Assembly (NCBI RefSeq): GCF_011683955.1
Contig: NZ_JAAQPI010000005.1
Coordinates: 1 to 64,000, forward strand
Source: Pseudomaricurvus alkylphenolicus
GTDB lineage: Bacteria > Pseudomonadota > Gammaproteobacteria > Pseudomonadales > Cellvibrionaceae
Direction of reading: 5' to 3'
DNA length: 64,000 nucleotides
Shown one piece after another: positions 54,043 to 63,577 of this stretch (its first letter is position 1; each line of letters opens with the position of its first letter). A program made the translations under genes and the position numbers. The notes beneath the pieces are model-generated. The model was not told the origin of the DNA, ran no database searches, and saw only the letters and a list, made by a program, of their open reading frames with translations.

Positions 54043-56280
54043 CTAAAAGGACAAACTGCCCTGGATACCCAAAGTACGAGGCGGATCAATAAAGCCAAAG
54101 AAGGCTCCCCGGGCGACGGGAACGTCATTGATCCAGGTGGAGGTGCGTCGGTCCGTCAGGTTCTTACCCACCAGTGCCAGACTCCAGTTGCCGTCTTCTG
54201 CCAGGGCAATACGCGCATTGACTTTGGCGTAGCCGCCTTGTTCGGCAATGGGGTCCAGATCCAGTGCTGTGTGGAAGCCGCTGGTAAAGTTAATGTCCAG
54301 ATTGGCGCTCAGCTCCAGGCTATTACCCACACTGCGAACGTACTCCAGATTCAGGTTGCCGGCCACATCGGGGCTGTATTGCAGGGGTTCACCGGAGAGG
54401 TCCTGAATACAGCCTCCACCCAGTCCGCTTGAGGTCTGCAAGGCCGCGGTGCAGGAGGCGTTATCGAAGCTGTCATACTCGGCATCGAGCCAGGCGATAG
54501 CGCCGCCCAGAGTCAGGCTTTCGCTCAAGCGCCACTGGCCATCGAGTTCGAGACCCCGCGTTACGGATTCAGCGGCGTTGCCCACAGTAAATGTCAGGCC
54601 GTTAAATGCGGCGACCTGAAGATCGGAAAACGTGGACTGGAATAACGCCATATTAAGTGTGGCGGCACCACCGGCCAGTGTGGTTTTGGCGCCGAGCTCA
54701 AACGAGGTAACGGTTTCTTCCTCGAATTCGGCGCTGGCCAGCGAACCTGAGGCGTTTTCGAAATCAAAGCCGCCTGCTTTAAAACCTTCGGCGTAGGAGG
54801 CGTAGACCATGACATCTTCGTTAACGTGATACTGAATGTTCAACGTTGGCGAGACATCACTGTCTGTGCGATCAATGTTGTAGGCATGGGGTGACCAGGG
54901 CAGGGCGGCATTGGGATTGCGGTCCATGGTGCCAAAGTCCACCAGATACTGCTCCTTGTCCAGATCTTTTTGGTCGGAGGTATAACGCAGACCAAGCGTG
55001 GCTTGCAGGTTTTCAGTCAGGTGCCAGGTGCCCTGGGCAAACAAAGCGATGCTGTCGGTGTCTTGAGTCAAGTCGGTGACACGGCCGCCGGAAAAGGGCG
55101 GCAGGGGCATACCCAGCGCACGGGCGCCTGCGGTTTCAAAATCAAAGTTCTGTAGTACCTGTAACTCTTCGGTTTGATAATAGAGCCCGACGATATAGTC
55201 AAAGTCGCCGCCGATGGGAGACTGCAGACGAATTTCCTGCGACCACTGGCTGTGCTCCTGTTCATTTCGTTGGGTCACGTAATCAAATGCAGCAAAGTCG
55301 CCGGAGATATTGTTGTCGTACTCAAAACCCACGTAGGAGGTGATTGCTGTTAGCTCATATTCCCCAAGGCTGTAATTCAGCGTGAGGGTGAAATTGCTGG
55401 TGTCGGTATTGTCGTAATCGTCGCCAAAGGCGCCCGAACCGCCCGCCGATTTGGTGTAATCCAGCTCATCTTCAAATGCGGGGTCCACGGAACGGTAGAT
55501 ATCCTCGTAGGGGCCAGCTTCGACAATCTGGGATTGGCGGCCTTCTACGTCAAAAGAGGCGGTCTCGGCTTTGAAGGTTACTTGGAGGTCTTCGCTGGCA
55601 TCCCATACCAGGGTAGCGCGAACAACGCTTTCTTCGGTTTCAGGCTCATCGTTACCGGTAAAGGTGTTCTCCATATAACCGTCCATGCCAGCGACTCTGC
55701 CGACCACGCGACCATAGAGGTTGTCCCCCAGTGCACCGGACATCAAGGCGGTTACGCCATACTCGCCGGCTTCGTCGAAATATTCGCCGGCAATGGAGGC
55801 TTCAAATTCGTCGGTGGGTTTGCGGCTGGTAATATTCAGGGCTCCGGCAATGGTGTTCTTGCCAAACAATACGCCCTGCGGCCCCTTGAGCACCTCAACA
55901 CGTTCGATATCCAAAAAAGGAGAACGGGTGGAGCGACCCCGGCCAAAGTAGACGCCGTCAATAAACGTGCCCACGGACTGCTCAAAGCCATGGTTGGCAC
56001 CGGAGCCAATACCGCGGATAAAGACAGTCTGTTGCGTGGCAGCCTCATTGATCTGAACATTGGGTGCAAAAGCGGACAGTTCCTCCAGATTGGCAACACC
56101 CATTTTATCAATCTTGTCGCCGCCCATAACCGAGACGGCGATAGGGACTTCTTGCAGACTCTGCGCACGCTTCTGTGCGGTAACCACAACCTCTTCCAGG
56201 GCGAACTCGGCAGCGCCGGCGGCCCCGGTAAGGCAGGCTACAGCCAGTGCCAACAGGGTACGGTGATGGTTGTGCTTCAT
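54043..56280 (-). CDS. TonB-dependent receptor
   Basis: This 745-residue outer-membrane receptor has a signal peptide (MKHNHHRTLLALAVACLTGA), TonB box and plug EEVVVTAQKRAQSLQEVPIA, QTVFIRGIGSGANHGFEQSV and VEVLKGPQGVLFGKNTIAG. The barrel ends in LGIQGSLSF. GGAGAG precedes the start. It is followed, after a terminator, by a sulfatase gene on the same strand. An AraC regulator is divergent, 201 bases away, and is the probable regulator. Uptake of a sulfate ester is inferred from context. Confidence 0.93.
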   Translation of the reverse strand: MKHNHHRTLLALAVACLTGAAGAAEFALEEVVVTAQKRAQSLQEVPIAVSVMGGDKIDKMGVANLEELSAFAPNVQINEAATQQTVFIRGIGSGANHGFEQSVGTFIDGVYFGRGRSTRSPFLDIERVEVLKGPQGVLFGKNTIAGALNITSRKPTDEFEASIAGEYFDEAGEYGVTALMSGALGDNLYGRVVGRVAGMDGYMENTFTGNDEPETEESVVRATLVWDASEDLQVTFKAETASFDVEGRQSQIVEAGPYEDIYRSVDPAFEDELDYTKSAGGSGAFGDDYDNTDTSNFTLTLNYSLGEYELTAITSYVGFEYDNNISGDFAAFDYVTQRNEQEHSQWSQEIRLQSPIGGDFDYIVGLYYQTEELQVLQNFDFETAGARALGMPLPPFSGGRVTDLTQDTDSIALFAQGTWHLTENLQATLGLRYTSDQKDLDKEQYLVDFGTMDRNPNAALPWSPHAYNIDRTDSDVSPTLNIQYHVNEDVMVYASYAEGFKAGGFDFENASGSLASAEFEEETVTSFELGAKTTLAGGAATLNMALFQSTFSDLQVAAFNGLTFTVGNAAESVTRGLELDGQWRLSESLTLGGAIAWLDAEYDSFDNASCTAALQTSSGLGGGCIQDLSGEPLQYSPDVAGNLNLEYVRSVGNSLELSANLDINFTSGFHTALDLDPIAEQGGYAKVNARIALAEDGNWSLALVGKNLTDRRTSTWINDVPVARGAFFGFIDPPRTLGIQGSLSF

Positions 56281-56366
56281 GATTCAACTCTCCAGTGGAT
56301 ATTGTTATGGGGTATCTCGATCGGAGGATTGAGTATGAACAGACCTGCCGGTCGTGACTTTGCCCC

Positions 56367-56406
56367 AGACGACAGCCCTGATGCCCTATGCGACAAAGTG
56401 TCGTCT
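56367..56406. promoter_or_regulatory. Inverted repeat between TonB receptor and AraC genes
   Basis: AGACGACA (56367-56374) and TGTCGTCT (56399-56406) are exact complements, 24 bases apart, in the divergent promoter region. It could be a regulator-binding site. AraC proteins more often use direct repeats, so support is limited. Confidence 0.35.
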
Positions 56407-56481
56407 AAAGCAAAGCAGGCTCTAAACAGAACCGGTTAAAATACGAAAAACGAATAAAAACAGATGGGCTAAGCTGGAAGT

Positions 56482-57534
56482 ATGGCAACTACCTCTTCGA
56501 ACAACACCTTGTCTTCGGAAGACTCGGCCTATGGCTCGTCCATATCCGGTTGGGCGCTGGCGGTCGCCAGGGCTTTGGATACCTACGGTATAGACAGCAA
56601 GAGCGTGTTTCGGGAAGCGGGCATTGAATTGGAGCGAGTGTTCAGTTCTCAATCCAGGGTGCCCGTCGCCAGAATGCAAAACGTCTGGAAGCACGCGGCC
56701 GAGCGATTGGAACAGGACGACTTCGGCTACAGTGTTGCCGCCAATCTTACTCCCGCCTCCTTTCATGGTCTCAGCTTTGGGCTCTATGCCAGTCAGACGC
56801 TGCTGGAACTGCTGGAACGTTTGATCCGCTACCGGCGTGTGATCAGCTGTTCTTACAATCTCCGCCTGGATGATAGAAACGATTCCATTATCCTGACCTT
56901 TGACGATCAGCGGCAGGTGAAATCCGCCGGTCCTTCGGTGACCGTGATTCTCTATTTGCTGCGTATCTGCCGGGAGATCTACGGCCCCGGTTTTGCCCCG
57001 CTCAAGGTATTTTTTCAGCTGCCCGCCAGCGCGGCTTCCCAGCAATTACAGGATTTTGTCAATGCTCCGATTGACTATGATGCGCCCTGTAATGGCCTGG
57101 TGCTGAGCAAAGAGGTGGCGCTGAGACCGCTGCCGGGAGCCAACGCTGAACTGGGTCAGCATCAGGACAGGCTGGTGGAGCAGTACCTGGCTCGCAGCGG
57201 TCTTGAGGATACCTTGCGGGCCAGGGTCAAGCTCAAAGTGTTGGATGCGCTGGCCAACGGCGGTGCGCGTCTGGAGGATCTGGCAGAGGCCTTCCATATG
57301 ACCCCTCGCACCCTGCAGCGAAAACTGAAAAAGGAGGAATGTTCCTACCATGACTTGCTGGATGAAAGTCGAAAACAGCTGGCGCTGGAGTTTGCTGAAG
57401 ATCCTCACATGAGCGCGACGCAGATCGCTCTGTCGCTGGGGTTCGCCGATACGGCGACTTTTGCCCGCGCCTTTAAGCGCTGGACCGGGGAGTCTCTGAC
57501 GGCTTACAGGCAGCAAAGCGAACCATCTGGTTAA
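56482..57534 (+). CDS. AraC-family regulator with arabinose-binding-type N domain
   Basis: This 350-residue regulator has the same domain order as the one at 33666-34700. A ligand-binding N domain (about 20-230) is followed by a C-terminal AraC DNA-binding domain: LAEAFHMTPRTLQRKLKKEE, then IALSLGFADTATFARAFKRW and TGESLTAYRQ. It is divergent from the TonB receptor and sulfatase. It probably activates them in response to the imported compound or a product. Confidence 0.9.
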   Translation: MATTSSNNTLSSEDSAYGSSISGWALAVARALDTYGIDSKSVFREAGIELERVFSSQSRVPVARMQNVWKHAAERLEQDDFGYSVAANLTPASFHGLSFGLYASQTLLELLERLIRYRRVISCSYNLRLDDRNDSIILTFDDQRQVKSAGPSVTVILYLLRICREIYGPGFAPLKVFFQLPASAASQQLQDFVNAPIDYDAPCNGLVLSKEVALRPLPGANAELGQHQDRLVEQYLARSGLEDTLRARVKLKVLDALANGGARLEDLAEAFHMTPRTLQRKLKKEECSYHDLLDESRKQLALEFAEDPHMSATQIALSLGFADTATFARAFKRWTGESLTAYRQQSEPSG

Positions 57535-57605
57535 TAATTATACATATCGGCGGAGCGCCCATAGCTATGGGCACTGACGGTGTTTTCCGAGGCTCTTCCA
57601 AAGAC

Positions 57606-57628
57606 TTATCCACAGATATTGTGGATCA
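57606..57628. promoter_or_regulatory. Inverted pair of DnaA boxes, second copy
   Basis: TTATCCACA (57606-57614), a 5-base spacer and TGTGGATCA (57620-57628). Same arrangement and spacing as at 19786-19808. It lies in the promoter region of the diguanylate cyclase gene. Confidence 0.45.
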
Positions 57629-57702
57629 CCAGCGTCTATAATACAGAGACCTATTGGCGTATCATTGTCCACTAGTCCAAGGTCGAGGTATCCCCAGTTA
57701 AC

Positions 57703-59661
57703 ATGGACCGTCTTCAGCGTTGTTCGGCTGCTTTTATCTTCCTCTTTTGTTGTTCCCTTCCGGTCAATAGCGCCGAAAAGGTTGTGTTGCAACTGAAGTG
57801 GTTGCATCAGTTCCAGTTCGCAGGTTTCTACGCGGCTAAAGAAAAGGGCTTCTACAGCGAGGCCGGCTTTGATGTGGAAATTCGCGAACGGGACCCGGCC
57901 TTGGCACCTATGGACGAAGTTCTGAGTGGCAAGGCCGATTTTGGTGTGTCGGACTCCAGCCTGATTCTGCATCGTATGCGTGGTAAACCGGTGGTGGTAC
58001 TGGGGGCGATCTTCCAACATAGCCCGTTGGTGCTGTTGACCCGGGCGCAGGATAATTTGTTGGGCCCCTTTGAGCTCAAAGGCAAACGGATTATGTTTCA
58101 GAAAGGCATCGACGATGCCACTCTGACGGCGATGTTTCACCAGTTGGGTATTGCTGATGATGACTTTGTCCATGTTCCCCATAACTTTGATGATAACGCG
58201 CTCTTAAATGGCGAGGTGGATGCAATGTCTGCCTATCTCACCGATCAGCCCTATTTCTACCAGCAGCAGGGCATGGCGGTACACGTAATCAATCCGCTCA
58301 ATTACGGCATTGATTTTTACGGCGATATGCTGTTCACCAGCGAGGAAGTGGTACGCAGCGATCCCCATCGTGCCGAGCGCTTTCTTCAGGCCAGCGTGCG
58401 CGGCTGGCAGTATGCACTGGAGCATCCGCAGGAAGTCATTGAATGGATCCAGAGCAAATACAGTGAGCGCAGGACCCGTGAACGTCTGCAATTCGAAGCG
58501 GAGCAAACCAAAAAGATGATCCTGCCGGGTCTGGTGGAGGTGGGGCATACCCATGAAGGTCGTTTTCGACGTATTGCGGACATCTATCAACAGCAGAATC
58601 TGGTTCCCCTAAACGCCAGTTATGACGGTGTTATCCTCGATGATTACCTCAATCAGGAGTACCGTCTGCCGCTTTGGTTCAAGGTGATGACCTGGGCGGC
58701 GGGAATCTTACTGTTGGCGGCGTTGATGCTGCTGGGCAGCGCCCATCGGCTCAAGACTCTGGTGCGCAATCGCACCAGAGAGCTGGATCAGGCCAATGCC
58801 CAGTTGGCCCGTCACGTGGGAATAGTCGATCAGCATGTGATTTCCACGCAATCTGATCTGGACTATAAGTTTACGGCCGTATCCAGCGCTTTCTGTCGCC
58901 TGTCAGGGTATACCGAGGAGGAACTGATCGGCACGCACAGCAGCCTGCACCATCATCCTCAGTTGGGCACAGAAACCTTGGAGGCGATGAAAAACGAGCT
59001 CAAAAAGGGGCGCTCCTGGTCCGGGATACTACAGTGTCAGGCGAAGGACAAAAGTACCTACTGGCTGGATTCTCATGTTGATCCGGTTTTGGATGAATGG
59101 GGTGAGGTCTGTGGCTTTGTGTCGGTGAGCCAGGATATTACCGACAAAAAACGCATTGAATTGCTGTCTAAGACCGATAAGCTCACCGGACTGTTTAACC
59201 GGCTGCATTTGGATGATGTTCTGGATCATGAATTCAGACGGGCAAAGCGTTACGGTGTGGAATTTTCCGTGGTGCTGTGTGATCTGGACAATTTCAAGTC
59301 GGTAAATGACTCCTATGGCCATTTGGTTGGTGACCAGGTGCTGACCAGTATCGCCCATTTACTGCGTCACAATAGCCGTGAAATCGACGCGGTGGGCCGT
59401 TGGGGAGGTGAGGAATTTCTGCTTATCTGCCCGAATACGGCTGCCGAAGGAGCAGGGCAGATGGCTGACAAACTGCGTCAGGCCATCGAGGTACTGGAAT
59501 TGGGAGAAGTCGGCCACACCACCGCGAGTTTTGGGGTTGCAGGCTCGCAGGGCAAAGCATCAGTGACCGATCTGGTTCGGGCGGCGGATGAAGCCCTCTA
59601 CCGCGCCAAAAAAACCGGAAAAAACAAAGTCGAGGGCGAAGAGCCATTAAAGATGGCTTAA
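57703..59661 (+). CDS. Membrane diguanylate cyclase with NMT1/THI5-like sensor and PAS domain
   Basis: This 652-residue signalling protein has a signal peptide (about 1-24) and a periplasmic substrate-binding domain of NMT1/THI5 type (VVLQLKWLHQFQFAGFYAAK to about residue 310). A membrane segment follows near residues 325-345 (MTWAAGILLLAALMLLGSAH), then a PAS domain with PAC tail (about 365-485). A C-terminal GGDEF domain starts LSKTDKLTGLFNRLHLDDVL, with the active-site motif GGEEF at 568-572 and an intact inhibitory site REID at 559-562. It should make cyclic di-GMP in response to a bound small molecule, possibly a pyrimidine or thiamine-precursor-like ligand. It stands alone; its end overlaps the convergent NTF2-like gene by 15 bases. 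Confidence 0.9.
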   Translation: MDRLQRCSAAFIFLFCCSLPVNSAEKVVLQLKWLHQFQFAGFYAAKEKGFYSEAGFDVEIRERDPALAPMDEVLSGKADFGVSDSSLILHRMRGKPVVVLGAIFQHSPLVLLTRAQDNLLGPFELKGKRIMFQKGIDDATLTAMFHQLGIADDDFVHVPHNFDDNALLNGEVDAMSAYLTDQPYFYQQQGMAVHVINPLNYGIDFYGDMLFTSEEVVRSDPHRAERFLQASVRGWQYALEHPQEVIEWIQSKYSERRTRERLQFEAEQTKKMILPGLVEVGHTHEGRFRRIADIYQQQNLVPLNASYDGVILDDYLNQEYRLPLWFKVMTWAAGILLLAALMLLGSAHRLKTLVRNRTRELDQANAQLARHVGIVDQHVISTQSDLDYKFTAVSSAFCRLSGYTEEELIGTHSSLHHHPQLGTETLEAMKNELKKGRSWSGILQCQAKDKSTYWLDSHVDPVLDEWGEVCGFVSVSQDITDKKRIELLSKTDKLTGLFNRLHLDDVLDHEFRRAKRYGVEFSVVLCDLDNFKSVNDSYGHLVGDQVLTSIAHLLRHNSREIDAVGRWGGEEFLLICPNTAAEGAGQMADKLRQAIEVLELGEVGHTTASFGVAGSQGKASVTDLVRAADEALYRAKKTGKNKVEGEEPLKMA

Positions 59662-59994
59662 ATCCACAAAGATTCTCACGCTCGAAATTTTTTCCCTGTG
59701 TAATTCCACCACGCTGAAAGCGGGAACCGAAAGCACCGTCCCATTGCCACGGGTATAGGTAACCCGGGATTCCAGCAGCGTTGTACCGCTCGTTTCCCAT
59801 TCGCTGACGAAGTCGTGCTTCATCGATTTGATGGTGCCATAGAATTGAGAGAATACCTCCCGGACCTGTTGTCGACCTTTAATTAAAGGTGAATTGGAGA
59901 ACTGAAGCTCTACGTCTTCATCCAGACAGAGGCAGACACCCTCAGTGTCGAGAGCGTCTGCATGCCCATAGAATTCGGCTATGGTTCTGTGCAT
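59647..59994 (-). CDS. NTF2-like/SnoaL-type protein
   Basis: This 115-residue protein fits the NTF2-like fold: an N-terminal helix with FYGHADALDTEGVCLCLDED, then VELQFSNSPLIKGRQQVREV and a beta-rich C-terminal half. Members include small isomerases, hydrolases and binding proteins, so the function is open. It follows the TonB receptor at 60007-62346 by 12 bases on the same strand and is probably in its operon. It may act on the imported compound. Confidence 0.75.
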   Translation of the reverse strand: MHRTIAEFYGHADALDTEGVCLCLDEDVELQFSNSPLIKGRQQVREVFSQFYGTIKSMKHDFVSEWETSGTTLLESRVTYTRGNGTVLSVPAFSVVELHREKISSVRIFVDLSHL

Positions 59995-60006
59995 CCGGGC
60001 TGCCCT

Positions 60007-62346
60007 TTACAGGTCAATCGAAAATTCGATACCCCAGCTGCGCAGGGCACCGGGATGGGCAAATCCGTAGGGGCCATCTCGTTCGGCGTTATATTGGGTA
60101 TCATTCAGGTTCTTACCCCAAGCCGACAACACCCATGAGCCGTCTTCACTTTCGATGGCCAGCCGGCCGTTAAGGAGATTGACGGGATCACGACTGGAGA
60201 GTTCCTCAGGCTCCCAATAGGTCTTGCCTATACGTTGATAATCCAGGCGGGCTACCAGATTCACGCCTTCGATAAAGGTCGGCACCGTGTATTGGGCTCC
60301 CAGGTTGCCGGTGTAAACAGGAACATAGGGGGCGTGGCTGCCATCGGTTAAGTGGGCCGCGTCGGCATTGGCAGTATATTCGTCGATCTCGCTCTTAATG
60401 TGACCGTAAGCGCCAAAGACATCCAGTCCCTCAATGGGGGTTCTGTAGTAAAAATCCATCTCCAGACCGGTCAGTGTGACTTCATCAATGTTGAGCAGCG
60501 TCTGGGCGGACAAACCACTATCGGTCAGGGCGAAGATAAAAAATTGCTTGTCCTGGACTTCCGTATTAAAGATTGAAGCATTCAGGCGCATGCTGCCGTC
60601 GAGCAATTTCGCTTTAAACCCGATTTCAATATCTTCAGTTTCCTCCTGTTCGTATTGGTCACTGAGGTTTTCGGGCAGTTGTATTTTACGGGCGTCGCTG
60701 ATGCTGTCGTAGCCATCGAGCATGGCGGTGGCGATACCGGTTTGGTTAAAGCCACCCGCCCTAAATCCAACTCCCCATGAGGTATAGAACGTCCAGTCGC
60801 CGTTTGGTTGCCAACGGGCGCTGATTTTGGGCTGCAGTTTGTCGAAGACCTGGGTCGAATCTTTGCCTTCAAACTGACCTTCCGCCGCGGCAATTGGATG
60901 AATGAACTGCGCCGGTGTCAGCGTGGTAATGGTTCTCTCGTCCTCGTCATAGCGCATTGCCACGGCCAGTTCAATTTCATCGCTGACGTCGTAAGCCAGC
61001 TGCCCGAATACCGCCCAGGCTTCGATTTGTTGTTTGTCTTTGGCGAATCCCAGTGTTGGGTTTACTTTGGTAAAGTCGAACCCTCCGGGGATTGGATAAA
61101 AACCGTTGTCCACCACATAGCCGTGAGTATCGAGTCCAAAAGTGGATGCCACCGCACGGTCGTTATTCACATAGTAGGCCCCAACGATCCAGCGTAGCGA
61201 CTCTTCATCGGCACCGGTCAGGCGTAATTCCTGGGAATACGCTTGGCTGGTGGACCACTGGGAGTTGGTAAACTGGCGCTCGGGTCCATAGGGGGTATCG
61301 GCCCCAGGGAAGAATACGGCAGGGGTATCGCCGGCCCAATAAACATCCACTTCGTCCCAGGCTGAGGTACTGGTCAGCGTCGCCCAGCCCAGATCCCAGT
61401 CCAGTTTAACGGAGGCACCCTGGAGGTCTTTGGTGCTGAGCCCAAGAATATTACTGTCCAGTTTGTTGTCATCTACCGTCAGATTGGCATCGCCCACGAT
61501 ATCACAGGGCCTGGGATCGGCTGTGGAGGGTGAACAATTGGCGGGTATACCATCGTGAAAGCGTGACGTGACTTTGAAGTTAATGGCGCCTGACTTCATT
61601 CTGCTTTTGTTGTAGCGCACGTCCATAGCAAAGGTGTCACTGGGTTGCCACATTAACTGAACCCTGCCTGACTCGTCTTTGAAGAAATCCACCTCTTCAT
61701 TCAGGGTGACGTTAGTGTGATAACCATTGTGATCAAGAAAAGACCCCGCTACACGATAAAACAATTCATCTTCTATGATCGCGCCGGAATAGGCCCCCTG
61801 GACCTTGATTCTGTCGGCATTACCGGCGCCGATGGTAAATTTACCCTCGCCCTCATTAGTGGGTTGCTTGGTGGTAATCAATATGGCACCGCCTATCGCA
61901 TTGCGACCATAGAGCGCACCTTGAGGGCCCTTGAGCACTTCAATCTGCTGCACGTCAAAAAGTTCCTGCGTGAGCGCATTGGGGCTAGTGGTAAGTACAC
62001 CATCGTAAACCACGGCAACCGATTGTTCCGTATTGCGATTGGATGTCATTCCCCGTATGGTCAGGAAGGCCGAGCCGGCGTCTTGAATGTCTAAAAACAT
62101 GACGTTAGGCGTCAGGCTCAGGAAGTCTGACGCTCGTTCAACATGAGCATCCTGCAGCATGGTTTCACTGAAGGCCTGCACGGCGGCGGGAACATCGGTT
62201 AGGGACTCCTCCCGTTTACGTGATGTGACAACTATTTCCTCCAAAACCAGATTGCTGGCATGAACCGTCGTTGTTGGCATGGTTGCCGCAGCAGCCAAAG
62301 CGCAGGCGATTGCGAGTGTTTTTTTGATAGGCATTGATTGAACCAT
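60007..62346 (-). CDS. TonB-dependent receptor
   Basis: This is an outer-membrane receptor of about 779 residues. The start at 62346 is chosen because GGAGAAATTC lies just before it and a signal peptide follows (MVQSMPIKKTLAIACALAAA). The frame is open to 62394. The plug shows EEIVVTSRKREESLTDVPAA, FLTIRGMTSNRNTEQSVAVV and QQIEVLKGPQGALYGRNAIG. The C-terminus ends in WGIEFSIDL. It probably forms an operon with the NTF2-like gene. There is no sulfatase next to it, so the cargo may differ from that of the other receptors. Confidence 0.92.
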   Translation of the reverse strand: MVQSMPIKKTLAIACALAAAATMPTTTVHASNLVLEEIVVTSRKREESLTDVPAAVQAFSETMLQDAHVERASDFLSLTPNVMFLDIQDAGSAFLTIRGMTSNRNTEQSVAVVYDGVLTTSPNALTQELFDVQQIEVLKGPQGALYGRNAIGGAILITTKQPTNEGEGKFTIGAGNADRIKVQGAYSGAIIEDELFYRVAGSFLDHNGYHTNVTLNEEVDFFKDESGRVQLMWQPSDTFAMDVRYNKSRMKSGAINFKVTSRFHDGIPANCSPSTADPRPCDIVGDANLTVDDNKLDSNILGLSTKDLQGASVKLDWDLGWATLTSTSAWDEVDVYWAGDTPAVFFPGADTPYGPERQFTNSQWSTSQAYSQELRLTGADEESLRWIVGAYYVNNDRAVASTFGLDTHGYVVDNGFYPIPGGFDFTKVNPTLGFAKDKQQIEAWAVFGQLAYDVSDEIELAVAMRYDEDERTITTLTPAQFIHPIAAAEGQFEGKDSTQVFDKLQPKISARWQPNGDWTFYTSWGVGFRAGGFNQTGIATAMLDGYDSISDARKIQLPENLSDQYEQEETEDIEIGFKAKLLDGSMRLNASIFNTEVQDKQFFIFALTDSGLSAQTLLNIDEVTLTGLEMDFYYRTPIEGLDVFGAYGHIKSEIDEYTANADAAHLTDGSHAPYVPVYTGNLGAQYTVPTFIEGVNLVARLDYQRIGKTYWEPEELSSRDPVNLLNGRLAIESEDGSWVLSAWGKNLNDTQYNAERDGPYGFAHPGALRSWGIEFSIDL

Positions 62347-62592
62347 GAATTTCTCCGCTAGTGGGTCTGTTATTATTTTTGAGTCAAAGGGCACTTATTT
62401 TTATAAAAATATATAACAACAAATAATCGATTTAATTGTTGTATATCCATCATACTATTCCTGTGAAGCAGCCGTCGGTAGGGCGATTCCTGAGACTTTG
62501 TGTTCTATATTTACAACAAGCGGTTGGGCGATGACGGATACGCAGCAAAGTGCGAGGAGCTGCCCTTCGAATCGGCAGGAATTTACTCCCGC

Positions 62593-62632
62593 GTAGGTTG
62601 GATTAGCTCCGCTTCGCGGAGCGTAATCCGAC
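62593..62632. repeat. REP-like element, family B, copy 3
   Basis: GTAGGTTGGATTAGCTCCGC, then GCGGAGCGTAATCCGAC. GCTCCGC and GCGGAGC form a tight hairpin, with outer GGATTA/TAATCC pairing. Confidence 0.65.
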
Positions 62633-62756
62633 GGTTCCACACGTGTTGTTCGTTGGCTGCGGCCCGATTTTTAACACCCTGGGATGTTGCTGTAACAGGC
62701 GGTTTATAGGCGGCCGCCGCCAACTTAATCCTTCGGCGGATCGCCGGATTCCAACT

Positions 62757-62804
62757 GTAGGCGCTTTAGGCGACGAAGCGCAAAGCGCTTCTAATCCGGC
62801 CTAC
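62757..62804. repeat. REP-like element, family B, copy 4
   Basis: GTAGGCGCTTTAGGCGACGA, then GCAAAGCGCTTCTAATCCGG and CCTAC. A further degenerate arm, TTAATCCTTCGGCGGATCGC, lies just before it (about 62725). Confidence 0.6.
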
Positions 62805-62932
62805 ATTCGTGCGGTCGTTGCAGGCATTTTCGAACACCCATGGTGCCCTGAACCCAGAATATGAAAGGCCGGTTATGGCACTTTACCTCCATAGCTTAAA
62901 CCAAAACAGCCCACAAACTCTCCTGAAGATCC

Positions 62933-62967
62933 AAAAAAGAACCCCGAAACGCCGAGGCGTCGGGGTT
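62933..62967 (-). terminator. Rho-independent terminator of the pirin-hemerythrin operon
   Basis: AACCCCGA (62940-62947) and TCGGGGTT (62960-62967) pair, with a second inner stem, and the As at 62933-62938 read as Ts on the minus strand. Confidence 0.88.
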
Positions 62968-63010
62968 GCCAAACGAGAGAGATCAGAAATATGTGGCGGC
63001 AATAAACGAT

Positions 63011-63577
63011 TCAGAGTTTACCCAGAGCGGGAATGATCAGGTCTTCTTCATCGTGAAAATGGCGTGGAAACACGGCCGCCAATTGAGAGACTTCGGCATG
63101 CAAACGCGCCAACTGTTCGTATCGATTGGAAGGTTTAAGTCTTGTCAGATCGAAGCTCTCGATCCTATCCAGCAACAGCAGCAATTCTTTGTGGTCGTTG
63201 TCGAGTAGATCAATGCCCCTTTTAATCTGGGGAAATTGACGTTTGAGTCGTGGAAAATAGAGCTGGTCTTCTATGTTGTGATGATGGTGTGTGTGGTGGA
63301 GAAGGTTCTTGAGATTTTGGTCCAGATTCAGGCAGGTCTGCTCATTAACAAAGAACAGGTTGCCGTAATCCAACAAAGATATCAGCTCTTGAGTCAATCG
63401 TTGTGATTCCTCAGAGAGTAACCGATGGTAATCAAAAAAGATCTGGCTCCTCGCTAACATTGACTGGTGTCGGCCCCACTGTTCTCGCCGCGGGGACAGC
63501 AGCGTCGAAACGATTTCCGGTGGTAGCGCTTCGCGACTGTACAGCGAAAGACTATCGCAGTTGACATTGGTTTTCAT
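63011..63577 (-). CDS. Hemerythrin-like HHE domain protein
   Basis: This protein of about 188 residues has a hemerythrin-type helical bundle that would bind a di-iron centre. Candidate ligands are in LHHTHHHHNIEDQLYFPRL, LDNDHKELLLLL and FPRHFHDEEDLIIPAL. The start at 63577 is chosen because its ATG shares one base with the stop of the upstream pirin gene (TGATG); four more codons in frame extend to 63589. The family includes oxygen or nitric oxide sensors and iron-sulfur repair proteins, so the role is open. With pirin it makes an iron-linked pair, followed by a terminator. Confidence 0.87.
   Translation of the reverse strand: MKTNVNCDSLSLYSREALPPEIVSTLLSPRREQWGRHQSMLARSQIFFDYHRLLSEESQRLTQELISLLDYGNLFFVNEQTCLNLDQNLKNLLHHTHHHHNIEDQLYFPRLKRQFPQIKRGIDLLDNDHKELLLLLDRIESFDLTRLKPSNRYEQLARLHAEVSQLAAVFPRHFHDEEDLIIPALGKL

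Larger units (their letters stand above)
62347..63010. other. Intergenic region with family B repeats
   Basis: About 660 bases with no convincing gene. It holds the AT-rich promoter region of the receptor (62395-62460), two family B repeat units and the terminator of the pirin-hemerythrin operon. Short open frames here have no family match I recognise. Confidence 0.55.

Noticed and set aside
62500-62900. Small coding genes in the gap before the hemerythrin-like gene
   Set aside because: The open frames of 60-75 codons run through repeat units, lack ribosome sites and have no recognisable sequence features.
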